Of a DNA stretch of 64,000 nucleotides, positions 46,739 through 55,377 are shown one piece after another. Under the pieces are notes generated by a model. It was given only the letters and a program-made list of their open reading frames with translations, had not been told where the DNA came from and did not search any database. The translations under genes and the position numbers were made by a program. Origin of the DNA: an uncultured Paracoccaceae bacterium (GTDB taxonomy: Bacteria; Pseudomonadota; Alphaproteobacteria; Rhodobacterales; Rhodobacteraceae); contig CANLDN010000002.1 of the NCBI GenBank assembly GCA_947489445.1, positions 407,881-471,880 of the forward strand, written 5' to 3'. Position 1 is the stretch's first letter, and each line of letters opens with the position of its first letter.

Positions 46739-47584
46739 TTAGTTTCGAACAGCGGGTCCTTCGACCGACAACCCATTGCCGCGCGAGGCGACATAAAGCT
46801 CCAGCGCGATCATTTCCTCAACGCCGACGCTGTAAGTCTCTGCGCGGGTATCGCGGATACACCCACGAAAACGCGACTGGACACCATTCAGCTTGGCGTT
46901 TTTCAGGCGATATGTTGGGAAGCCATTGATTTGGCCTTGGCTTAGATGGTCCGCGCGAATGTTGTTGCCATAATTGTCTTCATGACAATTCGCACAGGAT
47001 AGATCCAACTGGCCAAAGCGGGTGTAATAGATATCCCGCCCTTTCTCCCACGTGGATTGGGCCGGTCCATCAATGGCGACATCAATAGTCATTCCGCGCG
47101 AAACAGAGGCAAGCAGGGCTTCCATGTTCAGCATGTCACCGCCGTCATACTTCCACTCTTCCGCGCCCATCCGTTCGGTGCGGCAGCCGTTAACCTGTGT
47201 TGCGATGGTGCGCACCTCTTCGGCTTCTTCGTTCCATTTAGGATAGACGGCACGCACGCCTGCCATCTCTTCCGGGGCACCGTGGCATGAGGCGCAAGAT
47301 TCACCTGCGCTGCCTTCAACTGTGTTCCAGGCTTCAATGGCTTCATCGACAAAGATCATGCCGGGGTTTTCAAAATCGTCCATTTGCAAGGCTTGCGTCT
47401 CGCTCGAACGGAAAACCCAACCGGAATAGATCGTGTTTAGGTTCTCAAGATGCTCCGGCGCGTCGGTCCGCACGGTAATCTCGATTTCCTCATTGACGAC
47501 CAGGTTAGCCTCTTCATCGGCCTGTACCGCAAAAGCGGCGCAAAGCGCGACACCGGCAATACCACCTCTCAACACTGTTTTCAT
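46739..47584 (-). CDS. soxA: Dihaem cytochrome SoxA
   Basis: 281 residues from ATG 47584, nine bases after GGAGG; the ATG two codons earlier is too close to that site. Signal peptide ends at VQA. Haem motifs CASCH (Cys97-His101) and CANCH (Cys197-His201). Cys242 in FRGCIRDTRAE is the active-site cysteine, carried as a persulfide haem ligand in the family. With SoxX it joins thiosulfate to SoxY. The soxXYZA order is kept. Confidence 0.94.
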   Translation of the reverse strand: MKTVLRGGIAGVALCAAFAVQADEEANLVVNEEIEITVRTDAPEHLENLNTIYSGWVFRSSETQALQMDDFENPGMIFVDEAIEAWNTVEGSAGESCASCHGAPEEMAGVRAVYPKWNEEAEEVRTIATQVNGCRTERMGAEEWKYDGGDMLNMEALLASVSRGMTIDVAIDGPAQSTWEKGRDIYYTRFGQLDLSCANCHEDNYGNNIRADHLSQGQINGFPTYRLKNAKLNGVQSRFRGCIRDTRAETYSVGVEEMIALELYVASRGNGLSVEGPAVRN

Positions 47585-47616
47585 TGACATTGCCCTCCCC
47601 GGCGCGTCCGCTGTCG

Positions 47617-47946
47617 TTATCCGACTGTGATCTCTTTGCTGTCTGTGTAGACGTCGCCATCGTCGTCGTACCAAGTGAATTCAAACGTCCCTGTTTCCGG
47701 CACAATGGCCTGAAATTCAAAGTAGGGGTTTGTTGAAATCGCAGGCTCCAGCGTCACGTCAATCACGGTCTCACCGTTGAACGTGCAGGTAAAACGATTG
47801 ATGATCGAACGCGGAATGACGTTGCCGTCCCCATCCTTGCGCTGGCCCGATTCCATCGGGTGACTGATCAATGTCTTGATCGTAATTTCTTCACCAGCGG
47901 TTGCATCACGGGGGACACGAACGCGGGGTTTTACATTCTCTGCCAT
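47617..47946 (-). CDS. soxZ: Thiosulfate oxidation carrier complex protein SoxZ
   Basis: 109 residues without a signal peptide: KPRVRVPRDATAGEEITIKTLISHPMESGQR, then an immunoglobulin-like C-terminal half ending DSKEITVG. This is a full-length SoxZ, exported as a complex with Tat-targeted SoxY and serving as scaffold for the SoxYZ sulfur carrier. It follows soxY by 15 bases. Confidence 0.95.
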   Translation of the reverse strand: MAENVKPRVRVPRDATAGEEITIKTLISHPMESGQRKDGDGNVIPRSIINRFTCTFNGETVIDVTLEPAISTNPYFEFQAIVPETGTFEFTWYDDDGDVYTDSKEITVG

Positions 47947-47961
47947 TGTCTTTTTCCTCGC

Positions 47962-48378
47962 TTAGCCGCCGCAGCCGCCGATTGTGACTTTCACTTCCTG
48001 ACTGGCCTGTACAAAGCTGCCATCAGGCATACGGGCAATGGCGATCACATCCTGTGTGCCGGCCAGCCGAATACGTGTCGCAGCGGATTGCGATGCGGCC
48101 AGCGCACCAAATGTGAATGTCGCCACTGAAGGGGTCGGGTTGCCGGCTGCAAAGACAATGATTGCCTCTGCGCCCGGCGCGTCGACCTCGATCGGCACGG
48201 TATTCCCGTTCTCGGCGATTTCTGGAGCGATCAGCGTGATGCCATCACTGCCAACCTCTGCGCCACCGGTGAAAGCCGCGATCTCATCTTCGACCGCCGC
48301 AAAGGCGCGCACCGGCACGAGGGCTGCAACCGCTGACCCGACCGCCATCATAAGCGTGTGTCTGCGTGTAAGTTTCAT
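47962..48378 (-). CDS. soxY: Thiosulfate oxidation carrier protein SoxY
   Basis: 138 residues. The Tat signal is KLTRRHTLMMAVGSAVAAL, and the C-terminus KVTIGGCGG carries the sulfur-binding Cys136 on the swinging arm. SoxY holds the thiosulfate-derived sulfur chain through all reactions in the periplasm. It lies 30 bases after soxX and directly before soxZ. Confidence 0.96.
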   Translation of the reverse strand: MKLTRRHTLMMAVGSAVAALVPVRAFAAVEDEIAAFTGGAEVGSDGITLIAPEIAENGNTVPIEVDAPGAEAIIVFAAGNPTPSVATFTFGALAASQSAATRIRLAGTQDVIAIARMPDGSFVQASQEVKVTIGGCGG

Positions 48379-48408
48379 GGTATCTCCTGTATGTCTGTTG
48401 ATGACAGA

Positions 48409-48882
48409 TCAGTCTTTGAGTGTTTGAAGATATGCGACGACATCTTCGATTTCCTGGGCGGTCAGCAAAGGTGCAAGCTCGCCCTCGGCGGCTTTGCCGG
48501 TAAAACCATTACCCGGACGGATGAAACCACTGGTCCGGTAGAAGGCAGGCATGATGGTTCCCTCGAACGTCATCTTTGCATTTGCAACGATGCCGCGTAG
48601 TTCGGCGGCGCTACGATACTCACCAATACCATCAAGCGATGGGCCAACCTCTCCGTGGAACGGATATTCATCCAATGCAGTCACCTGATGGCAGGCAATA
48701 CAATTGCCTTTGCCGCGGGCCACCATGATTTCCTGTCCGGCAACAGGATCGCCGGGTTGACCGGACAAGGACATTTCGACCTCGCCATACTCACTGTAAG
48801 CTACATCGTCAGGCGTAACGCCTTCGGCAAATCCTACTGTCGCTATTGCTATCGCTATGCCTGCGCCAACTAAACGCTTCAT
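48409..48882 (-). CDS. soxX: Monohaem cytochrome SoxX
   Basis: 157 residues from MKRLVGAGIAIAIATVGFAEG, preceded by GGGAGGGACC. One haem motif CIACH (Cys61-His65), with a Met ligand in the region KMTFEGTIMPAFY. It pairs with SoxA to form the c-type cytochrome that ties thiosulfate to SoxY. A longer in-frame start at 48957 lacks a ribosome site and would run through a probable operator. Confidence 0.94.
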   Translation of the reverse strand: MKRLVGAGIAIAIATVGFAEGVTPDDVAYSEYGEVEMSLSGQPGDPVAGQEIMVARGKGNCIACHQVTALDEYPFHGEVGPSLDGIGEYRSAAELRGIVANAKMTFEGTIMPAFYRTSGFIRPGNGFTGKAAEGELAPLLTAQEIEDVVAYLQTLKD

Positions 48883-48951
48883 GGTCCCTCCCCGGATCAC
48901 AAATCCCTCATGTATACCGTAGACTACGAACCATGAGAGTCGCAACATCAA

Positions 48952-48967
48952 AATCAACTATTTGAAT
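48952..48967. promoter_or_regulatory. Candidate SoxR operator between soxW and soxX
   Basis: AATC-AACTATTT-GAAT differs from ATTC-N8-GAAT at one base. It lies in the soxW-soxX gap, a place where SoxR binding has been reported in other sox clusters (the wx region), and about 70 bases before the soxX ATG. Confidence 0.5.
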
Positions 48968-48989
48968 GTTTGCAACTAATGTGCTGTTC

Positions 48990-49559
48990 TCATTCCGTTA
49001 TTCCCTGTTCTTGAATGATCCGCGCATGGTATCTTTGAAAGGTTTCATCGCCCAAATAGCGTTCTTCATTTATCCAGTTGAGCAGGTTCAACGTGGTCCA
49101 TCGCCCGAAGGCCCCCGGCATCACGGCAACGGCAGCGTCTGTAGCGGTCTGATCTGGCGCCACCTCTTGCGGAAAAAACATCATTGTCGGCGTGAAAAGT
49201 GCATTCCAACGCCGCATCATATCTTTCTCGGACAAGGTCGTTCCATCAAAATCCGTCACGTCCACATCGCCAAACATGTTGATCTGCACGACAAAGAAAT
49301 GGTCATTCAGCGCCGCCGCGACCTCGGGCACCGGAAACACTTCTTCATGCATTTTGGTACAATAGATGCAGCCGCGCTGCTCAATAATGACCATCAACCG
49401 CTTTCCCTCGGCGTTCGCCTCTTCAAGGTCCTCGCGCAGATCCTTGAACGTATCACGCATCCAGTCTGTCTTATGCAGGCCATCATCACCCAATGTGGCG
49501 GCAAACACGGGCAGCGCAAAGATGATCGCAACTGCACCCAGTATTGAACGAAAGTACAT
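48990..49559 (-). CDS. soxW: Periplasmic thioredoxin SoxW
   Basis: 189 residues from ATG 49559 with signal peptide MYFRSILGAVAIIFALPVFA. The thioredoxin fold has the redox pair in QRGCIYCTKMHEEVFP (Cys64 and Cys67). SoxW takes electrons from SoxV and is thought to keep SoxY reduced. It begins 11 bases after the soxV stop. Confidence 0.92.
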   Translation of the reverse strand: MYFRSILGAVAIIFALPVFAATLGDDGLHKTDWMRDTFKDLREDLEEANAEGKRLMVIIEQRGCIYCTKMHEEVFPVPEVAAALNDHFFVVQINMFGDVDVTDFDGTTLSEKDMMRRWNALFTPTMMFFPQEVAPDQTATDAAVAVMPGAFGRWTTLNLLNWINEERYLGDETFQRYHARIIQEQGITE

Positions 49560-49570
49560 AATCGGTCCTC

Positions 49571-50308
49571 CTATCCCAGGTTTGCAAAGGCAGGCATGAC
49601 CTCGATCATCCACTGCGCAATATAATTCACCGAATTAGTTGCAATCAGCACGGCAAAGACGATCAGCATACCGCCCATCACCCGCTCAACATAGGCAAGG
49701 TAACGGCGATTGCGTTGCAGCCAGCCCATAAACGGGCGGGCAAAAAAGGCTGCAACAACAAAGGGCGCCGTCATCGCCAGCCCGTAGACCAGCAACAGCA
49801 GACCCCCGCGCCAGATGTCGCCCATCCCGCTGGCGACCATCAGGATCGCAGCCAATGCAGGGCCGACGCAGGGCGTCCAGCCAAAGCCGAATGCCAGCCC
49901 CATCAGGTAAGCCCCGATAATGGTCGTCGGTGCGACCGTGCTTTCGATCTTTGCCTCGCGGTACAATAACGGCACCCGGATCACGCCCAGAAAATGCAAG
50001 CCAAACAGCAACAGGATCCCGGCGGCCACGTATCGCAACGTATCGCGCCACATGCCAAAGGCCTGACCAATCGCCGTGGCCCCCATCCCCAACAAGACAA
50101 AGATTGTCGTGACACCAAATGCAAAGAACACCGCCGATATGATCAAGCGCCTTTGTACACTGGCGCTGATCTCGGTGTCCGCGCGCAGCTCGGTCATCGA
50201 CAGACCGGCCATGTAGCACAGATAGAACGGCACCATCGGAAGCACGCAAGGCGTGAAGAACGATAACAAGCCCGCAAGCGCCGCGCCAAGATAGCTGACG
50301 TCCAGCAT
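49571..50308 (-). CDS. soxV: CcdA-like membrane electron carrier SoxV
   Basis: 245 residues and about six membrane helices. The family cysteines are in LLSFFTPCVLPMVPFYLCYMAG and FGFGWTPCVGPALAAIL. It moves reducing power from cytoplasmic thioredoxin to SoxW. The ATG at 50308 is preferred over 50341, since the latter touches the operator. It is divergent from soxS. Confidence 0.93.
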   Translation of the reverse strand: MLDVSYLGAALAGLLSFFTPCVLPMVPFYLCYMAGLSMTELRADTEISASVQRRLIISAVFFAFGVTTIFVLLGMGATAIGQAFGMWRDTLRYVAAGILLLFGLHFLGVIRVPLLYREAKIESTVAPTTIIGAYLMGLAFGFGWTPCVGPALAAILMVASGMGDIWRGGLLLLVYGLAMTAPFVVAAFFARPFMGWLQRNRRYLAYVERVMGGMLIVFAVLIATNSVNYIAQWMIEVMPAFANLG

Positions 50309-50341
50309 GAATCCCCGCCCTTGATCATAAGATACATTCAC

Positions 50342-50357
50342 ATTAAGATTATTGAAT
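50342..50357. promoter_or_regulatory. Candidate SoxR operator between soxV and soxS
   Basis: ATTA-AGATTATT-GAAT matches ATTC-N8-GAAT at seven of eight positions. It sits in the divergent soxV-soxS region, the other place (sv) reported for SoxR binding in related clusters, and reaches the first bases of the annotated soxS start. That could mean that soxS starts further in. Confidence 0.52.
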
Positions 50358-50769
50358 GTTTAGGCCCTTGACCACAGTTTTTCTTCGCAGGTTCTTTGCC
50401 GTTGTCACGGCCATGACCCTCTCGGTGACGTCATTATGGGCAGAAACGCGGTTGTTGATGGCCGAAGAACCGGGCTGCATATGGTGCGCGCGCTGGCATG
50501 CCGAAATCGGGCCGATCTATCCAAAAACCGGCGAAGGTGCCGCAGCGCCCTTGCGACGGATGAACCTGTTAGAACCTTTGCCTAAGGACATCGTGCTGGC
50601 ACGTCGTGTCAATTTCACACCTACATTTATCTTGCTGGTCAATGGATCGGAAAGAAGTCGGATCGAGGGGTATCCAGGCGACGATTTCTTCTGGGGGCTC
50701 TTGGGGCAAATGCTTGGCCAGGAAGGCATCAGCTTTGCACTAAAAGGTGACAACCAACAGGAAATGTGA
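50356..50769 (+). CDS. soxS: Thioredoxin-like protein SoxS
   Basis: 137 residues with a hydrophobic signal peptide (FFAVVTAMTLSVTSLWA) and the redox site EPGCIWCARWHAEIGP (Cys41 and Cys44). The cis-Pro loop NFTPTFILLVNG is present. SoxS is a periplasmic thiol-disulfide protein that reactivates SoxYZ. The ATG at 50356 overlaps the probable operator; a TTG at 50368 in the same frame could be the real start. Confidence 0.85.
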   Translation: MFRPLTTVFLRRFFAVVTAMTLSVTSLWAETRLLMAEEPGCIWCARWHAEIGPIYPKTGEGAAAPLRRMNLLEPLPKDIVLARRVNFTPTFILLVNGSERSRIEGYPGDDFFWGLLGQMLGQEGISFALKGDNQQEM

Positions 50770-50882
50770 CGTTTGAACCACCAATACCGACAAACAGGGG
50801 TGGTCATTTGGAGAATTGATGCCACATACCACAACCAAGCGCGAATAGGTTAAATCGTAGATAGGCAAGGCAGCACAGGCAG

Positions 50883-51218
50883 ATGACAATCCCGGTTTTG
50901 GACGACAGCATCGATGATGATCGCTTGGACGAGATGATGGAAAACGCAACGATTGCGACCAACTATCTCAAGGCCATCAGTCACGAAGGCCGTCTGATGA
51001 TCCTGTGCCATCTGGCCACAGGCGAGAAATCAGTCACAGAGCTGGAAACGCTCTTGTCAGCACGTCAGGCAGCGGTGTCCCAACAGCTTGGCAGATTGCG
51101 GCTCGAAGGACTGGTGCGTCCCCGTCGCGAGGGAAAGACGATTTACTACAGCTTGACGGATGACAAATCTCGCAGGATCATCGGGTTGGTCTACGAGTTG
51201 TTCTGCAAAACGGATTAG
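50883..51218 (+). CDS. soxR: Thiol-sensing ArsR-family repressor SoxR
   Basis: 111 residues with a winged helix-turn-helix (SHEGRLMILCHLATGEKSVTELE, ARQAAVSQQLGRLRLEGLV). Cys42 in the MILCHLA helix and Cys108 in YELFCKTD match the two conserved cysteines of the BigR/SqrR/SoxR group, which form a sulfur bridge on exposure to sulfane sulfur and then leave DNA. This predicts derepression of the sox genes by polysulfide or thiosulfate. It is in one unit with soxS and soxT. Confidence 0.93.
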   Translation: MTIPVLDDSIDDDRLDEMMENATIATNYLKAISHEGRLMILCHLATGEKSVTELETLLSARQAAVSQQLGRLRLEGLVRPRREGKTIYYSLTDDKSRRIIGLVYELFCKTD

Positions 51219-51271
51219 GTTTCGCCACCTCCCGTTCAGTTCGTTGGACCAAATACGGGGAGGAACCACCA

Positions 51272-52327
51272 ATGCTCGACGCATGGGGAGATGCGAATGT
51301 CGCAGCCGTCATTGGGCTGTTTGGCGGCGTTTTGCTCGGGCTTGCCGCGCGATTGGGTCGGTTTTGCACGCTGGGGGCTATCGAAGATTACCTGTATGGC
51401 GACAACGACAAACGCCTTCGGATGTGGGTTCTGGCGATTGGCTGCGCGGTTGTTGGCAGCTTTGGCCTCATGGCGATGGGCCCGTTTGACGCCAGCAAAT
51501 CATTTTATCTCTCACAACAATGGTCGCCAGTTGCCAGTATCGTGGGGGGTGGTCTGTTCGGCTATGGGATGGCCATGGCAGGCAATTGTGGTTTTGGTGC
51601 ACTTGCGCGACTGGGCGGGGGCGATTTGCGGTCATTCGTCATTGTCTTGGTCACGGGGATCAGCGCCTATTTCACACTGTCCGGACCTTTGGCATGGATC
51701 CGCGTCGCCCTATTCCCAGCAACACCACCAGCGTCCAGCCCGAACGGAATTGCGCATGCGATCGGTGAAATCAGCGGCCTTCCAGTCGCCGCAATAGGTC
51801 TTGTCATCGGGTGTTTGCTGATCGGACTTGCCCTGAATTGCACCTCATTGCGGCGCGACAGATCAGCGATGTTCTGGGGGGTCATGGTCGGGGTGGCCGC
51901 CACAAGTGCCTGGGCCGGCATGCAATATGTCAACGCAAATGGCTTTGAAGACCTTCCAATCGTCGGGCATACATTCTCTGCACCAATCGGTGAAACAATA
52001 CTCTACGGCATGACGGCATCCGGACAAACACTCTCATTCGGCATCGGCTCCGTAGCTGGCGTCTGGATCGGGGCATTCCTTGGCAGTATGATCAAAGGCC
52101 ATTTCCGCTGGGAAGCCTGCGAAGACCCACGAGAGTTGCGACGCCAAATCATCGGGGCAGGAATCATGGGCGTAGGCGCTGTCATCGCTGTCGGCTGCAG
52201 CATCGGGCAGGGACTGACTGCATTCTCACTTCTGGCCTTTAGCGCACCAGTGACGCTTGCAGCAATTTTTGCCGGGGCGGCATTGGGCTTGCGGCAATTA
52301 ATCGTTGGCTTCGCGGCGACTGAGTAG
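51272..52327 (+). CDS. soxT: YeeE/YedE family sulfur-compound transporter SoxT
   Basis: 351 residues, mostly membrane helices. It carries the cysteines typical of YeeE/TsuA-type thiosulfate transporters: GRFCTLGAIEDYLYG, GNCGFGALARLGGG and GCSIGQGLTAFSLLA. In sox clusters this gene is soxT and probably imports a sulfur compound or signal for SoxR. GGAGG precedes the ATG. It is last in the soxSRT unit. Confidence 0.9.
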   Translation: MLDAWGDANVAAVIGLFGGVLLGLAARLGRFCTLGAIEDYLYGDNDKRLRMWVLAIGCAVVGSFGLMAMGPFDASKSFYLSQQWSPVASIVGGGLFGYGMAMAGNCGFGALARLGGGDLRSFVIVLVTGISAYFTLSGPLAWIRVALFPATPPASSPNGIAHAIGEISGLPVAAIGLVIGCLLIGLALNCTSLRRDRSAMFWGVMVGVAATSAWAGMQYVNANGFEDLPIVGHTFSAPIGETILYGMTASGQTLSFGIGSVAGVWIGAFLGSMIKGHFRWEACEDPRELRRQIIGAGIMGVGAVIAVGCSIGQGLTAFSLLAFSAPVTLAAIFAGAALGLRQLIVGFAATE

Positions 52328-52468
52328 ACCCAGCATAACAGGCGCTTGCGATTTATATGCCAACCAAAAAACGCAATGTCGGTTGCTGCTCTCCATATTG
52401 GTCTATTCTCGAGCGCACCGAAGGTTTCGTATGTTTGAGTTCTTTGAAAGCGGCCTCATCAGAACGAC

Positions 52469-53326
52469 CTACCGTCCACGCCCGGCAAACCACACCGATG
52501 ATGCCCCGGCGGCCATGATCACCACCAGCCCCACAAGGCTGATCGCATCTGGCCACTGACCAAATACCGCCAACCCGATGATCATCGCAGCCAAAAGCTG
52601 GCTATAGATCAGCGGTGCGATCACCCCCGCCGGTGTTGTCCGGTTCACCAGCACCAACAGCAGGTTGCCCGCAGCCGACCCCAGGGCGGAAATCGTGATC
52701 AGCCCAACGACTGATACCGTCACCTCTGGCAGTGACGTGATCGCGAAGGGGATCAGCATCAACGCCCCGATGCCCAGCTGTGACAGCAGGAGGAAACGAG
52801 GGCGAAACGATCCGGCCAGCCAGCGGGTGGCGACAAGGTATGACCCATGAAAGCACCCCGCTAAAATGGCAAACCCCATGCCCGGCGTCATCCCGAACCC
52901 CGGTCGAACCACCAGCAAGACGCCTGCAAAGCTGACCAGCAGCAGCACAGTGCGCGCCAATGTGATCCGCTCACCCAACAGCACCGCCGACAGGAAATAG
53001 GACACCACCGGCCCAACAAAGAACCCGCCAAAGACATTGGCCATCGGCTCGGTCTTTAGGGCGGTCAAAATGCAAACGATGCCGCCAACAATCAGCGCGG
53101 CGCGCAAGGTCAACCGCCAATCCAAAAACAACCGTAATTCTGCCCGTTGCAACCCGCAAAACGGGGCCAATAACACGGCAGCCAGCGCAAACCGGGTCCA
53201 CGCCACAAATGTTTGTGGAAAACCCGCCCCTGTCAAAACCGTCGCCGCCGCATCGCCACCCACGATCAAAAACATCGCAACGACAACCATGCCCACCGTG
53301 CGGATCGAATATTGTGTCTGTCCCAT
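52469..53326 (-). CDS. DMT/EamA family transporter
   Basis: 285 residues with about ten hydrophobic segments in two EamA repeats, for example AVLLGERITLARTVLLLVSFAGVLLVVRPG in the first and APLIYSQLLAAMIIGLAVFGQWPDAISLVG in the second, both of the RhaT/EamA type. It is probably an inner-membrane exporter of a metabolite; the substrate cannot be read. It is the partner of nothing obvious and lies 37 bases downstream of the tail-anchored hypothetical gene on the same strand. Confidence 0.88.
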   Translation of the reverse strand: MGQTQYSIRTVGMVVVAMFLIVGGDAAATVLTGAGFPQTFVAWTRFALAAVLLAPFCGLQRAELRLFLDWRLTLRAALIVGGIVCILTALKTEPMANVFGGFFVGPVVSYFLSAVLLGERITLARTVLLLVSFAGVLLVVRPGFGMTPGMGFAILAGCFHGSYLVATRWLAGSFRPRFLLLSQLGIGALMLIPFAITSLPEVTVSVVGLITISALGSAAGNLLLVLVNRTTPAGVIAPLIYSQLLAAMIIGLAVFGQWPDAISLVGLVVIMAAGASSVWFAGRGR

Positions 53327-53363
53327 GACGGCGACCAAATGGACGACGCGGCCCGATGTCAAC

Positions 53364-53912
53364 TCAAGGCAACGCCATCAGTGCCGCAATTCCAATCAGA
53401 ATAACGCCAAGGGCCAGCACAACCATCGCAATGCCCTTGCGTTTGGACGGCTGCATCGCGCGCAACAGTTCCTCGCGGTCAAAACCCAGATCAAGGTCGG
53501 GTTCCGCAACATCCACCTTGGGCGGTTCCGGCTTAGGCGGTTCTGGCATCACCTTCGGCTCCGGCGCGGCTGGCATATCAATCGGCGTTGCGCCGCCCAG
53601 ATATGTCAGAAACGCCCGCAGATCGAACCCACCCCAGTTCAACCCCTCAATATCCACGGCCTGCACATTATCCGTCAGCTTGCCAATAATATCCGCGCGG
53701 ACGGGCTCATCAGCGGCAGGAAAGCGATCCGGCGGGGCACCGCTGTCAAACGTTGCCATGCCAAACCCGGAATCGCGGAAATATTTCTGCACAATCGGAT
53801 CGGCGCGGGTCAATGCATCAACCACCGCCTGATCACGCCACAGCGCCAACGGCATCGCCCCCGGCACCACAGCGATGTCAAAATCGTACCTCAACGCCAT
53901 CGGCGCCGACAC
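53364..53912 (-). CDS. Hypothetical tail-anchored protein with proline-rich linker
   Basis: 182 residues from a GTG at 53912 (an ATG at 53900 is equally possible; no clear ribosome site for either). Residues 1-110 form a soluble domain (DFDIAVVPGAMPLALWRDQAVVD, FDLRAFLTYLGG) of no known family. Then comes a proline/glutamate linker (PEPKVMPEPPKPEPPK), a basic patch and one C-terminal membrane helix (GIAMVVLALGVILIGIAALMA). The order suggests a cytoplasmic domain held to the membrane by its tail. Function unknown. Confidence 0.65.
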   Translation of the reverse strand: MSAPMALRYDFDIAVVPGAMPLALWRDQAVVDALTRADPIVQKYFRDSGFGMATFDSGAPPDRFPAADEPVRADIIGKLTDNVQAVDIEGLNWGGFDLRAFLTYLGGATPIDMPAAPEPKVMPEPPKPEPPKVDVAEPDLDLGFDREELLRAMQPSKRKGIAMVVLALGVILIGIAALMALP

Positions 53913-54084
53913 ATGCGTATCATTGGTGACATGAAGCCGTCCCCTCTACATCCACCCACCGCCAGATCACAGCAACTGGGCGACAATTGCAACTCAGGTT
54001 TTGAATGCAGGTCAGCGGCCTTTGGCCGGTTGCATCGCCCCGCATCCCTTGGTCTAACCTCCCTCAGCCGAGGAGAGAGACATC

Positions 54085-55377
54085 ATGGTCGACATCGCCA
54101 CCCGCGTCTGGAACCACAAATGGAAGATCGACCCCATCGTCCGGTCGCTCATCGACACCGATTTCTACAAACTGCTGATGTGCCAATCGGTCTTCCGCAA
54201 CCACCCCGACACCCATGTCACCTTTTCGCTCATCAACCGAACCAAAACCATCCGGCTCGCCGATCTGGTGGACGAAGGGGAGCTGCGCGAACAACTCGAC
54301 CACATCCGCTCGCTTCGGCTGACGCGGGGCGAATCCACATGGCTGCGCGGCAACACCTTCTACGGCAAACGGCAGATGTTCACCTCCGCCTTCATGACGT
54401 GGTTCGAAAACCTGCAACTGCCGCCCTACCACCTCGAAAAACGCGACGGCCAGTACGAACTGACCTTCGAAGGCACCTGGCCCGAGGTCATGCTCTGGGA
54501 AATCCCCGCCCTCGCCGTGATCATGGAACTGCGCAGCCGGGCGGTGCTCAAGGACATGGGCAAATTCGAACTGCAAGTGCTCTACGCACGCGGCATGACC
54601 AAACTGTGGGAGAAAGTGGACAAACTCAAAAACATCCCCGACCTGCGACTGGCCGATTTCGGCACACGGCGGCGGCATTCCTACCTCTGGCAGGACTGGT
54701 GCGTACAGGCGATGATGGAAGGGTTGGGGGGCAACTTCACCGGCACCTCCAACTGCCGGATCGCCATGATGCGCGAGATTGAGGCGATCGGGACCAACGC
54801 CCACGAACTCCCCATGGTCTACGCGGCCTTGGCCGAAAACGACGACGCCCTGCGGCAATCCCCCTACGACGTGCTGGCCGACTGGCAGGATGAACACGAC
54901 GGCAACCTGCGCATCATCCTGCCTGACACTTACGGGACTAAAGGGTTCCTCGACGGCGCACCCGATTGGCTGGCGGGTTGGACCGGGATCAGGGTGGACA
55001 GCGGAGACCCCGCAACAGGGGCCGAAATCGCGATCAACTGGTGGAAATCAAGGGGAGAGGACCCGCGCGAGAAACTGGTCATCTTCTCCGACGGTCTGGA
55101 CGTGGACAAAATCATCCAACTGCAATCCCAATTCGCGGGTCGCTGCCGGGTCAGCTTCGGCTGGGGGACGATGCTGACCAACGACTTCAAAGGCTTGGTC
55201 GAAAACGACGCCCTCGCGCCGTTCTCGCTGGTCTGCAAAGCTGTCGCCGCCAACGGGCAACCCACGGTCAAACTGAGCGACAACCCCAACAAAGCCATGG
55301 GCCCAGTTGAGGAGATCGCACGGTATAAGCGGGTGTTCGGGGTGGGAGAGCAGGTAAAGATCGAGGTTGTAGTTTAG
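54085..55377 (+). CDS. pncB: Nicotinate phosphoribosyltransferase
   Basis: 430 residues. The N-terminal [29 protein letters not shown], the central [15 protein letters not shown] and the C-terminal phosphate site [19 protein letters not shown] are those of PncB, which makes nicotinate mononucleotide for NAD salvage. The ribosome site GAGGAGAG precedes the ATG. Codon use is more GC-rich than around it. The 3' end overlaps by four bases with the convergent low-GC gene. Confidence 0.94.
   Translation: MVDIATRVWNHKWKIDPIVRSLIDTDFYKLLMCQSVFRNHPDTHVTFSLINRTKTIRLADLVDEGELREQLDHIRSLRLTRGESTWLRGNTFYGKRQMFTSAFMTWFENLQLPPYHLEKRDGQYELTFEGTWPEVMLWEIPALAVIMELRSRAVLKDMGKFELQVLYARGMTKLWEKVDKLKNIPDLRLADFGTRRRHSYLWQDWCVQAMMEGLGGNFTGTSNCRIAMMREIEAIGTNAHELPMVYAALAENDDALRQSPYDVLADWQDEHDGNLRIILPDTYGTKGFLDGAPDWLAGWTGIRVDSGDPATGAEIAINWWKSRGEDPREKLVIFSDGLDVDKIIQLQSQFAGRCRVSFGWGTMLTNDFKGLVENDALAPFSLVCKAVAANGQPTVKLSDNPNKAMGPVEEIARYKRVFGVGEQVKIEVVV

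Noticed and set aside
53037..54782. 581-codon plus-strand frame across the DMT transporter, the hypothetical gene and pncB
   Set aside because: It overlaps three supported genes and its protein is a low-complexity Arg/His/Pro mix with no domain.
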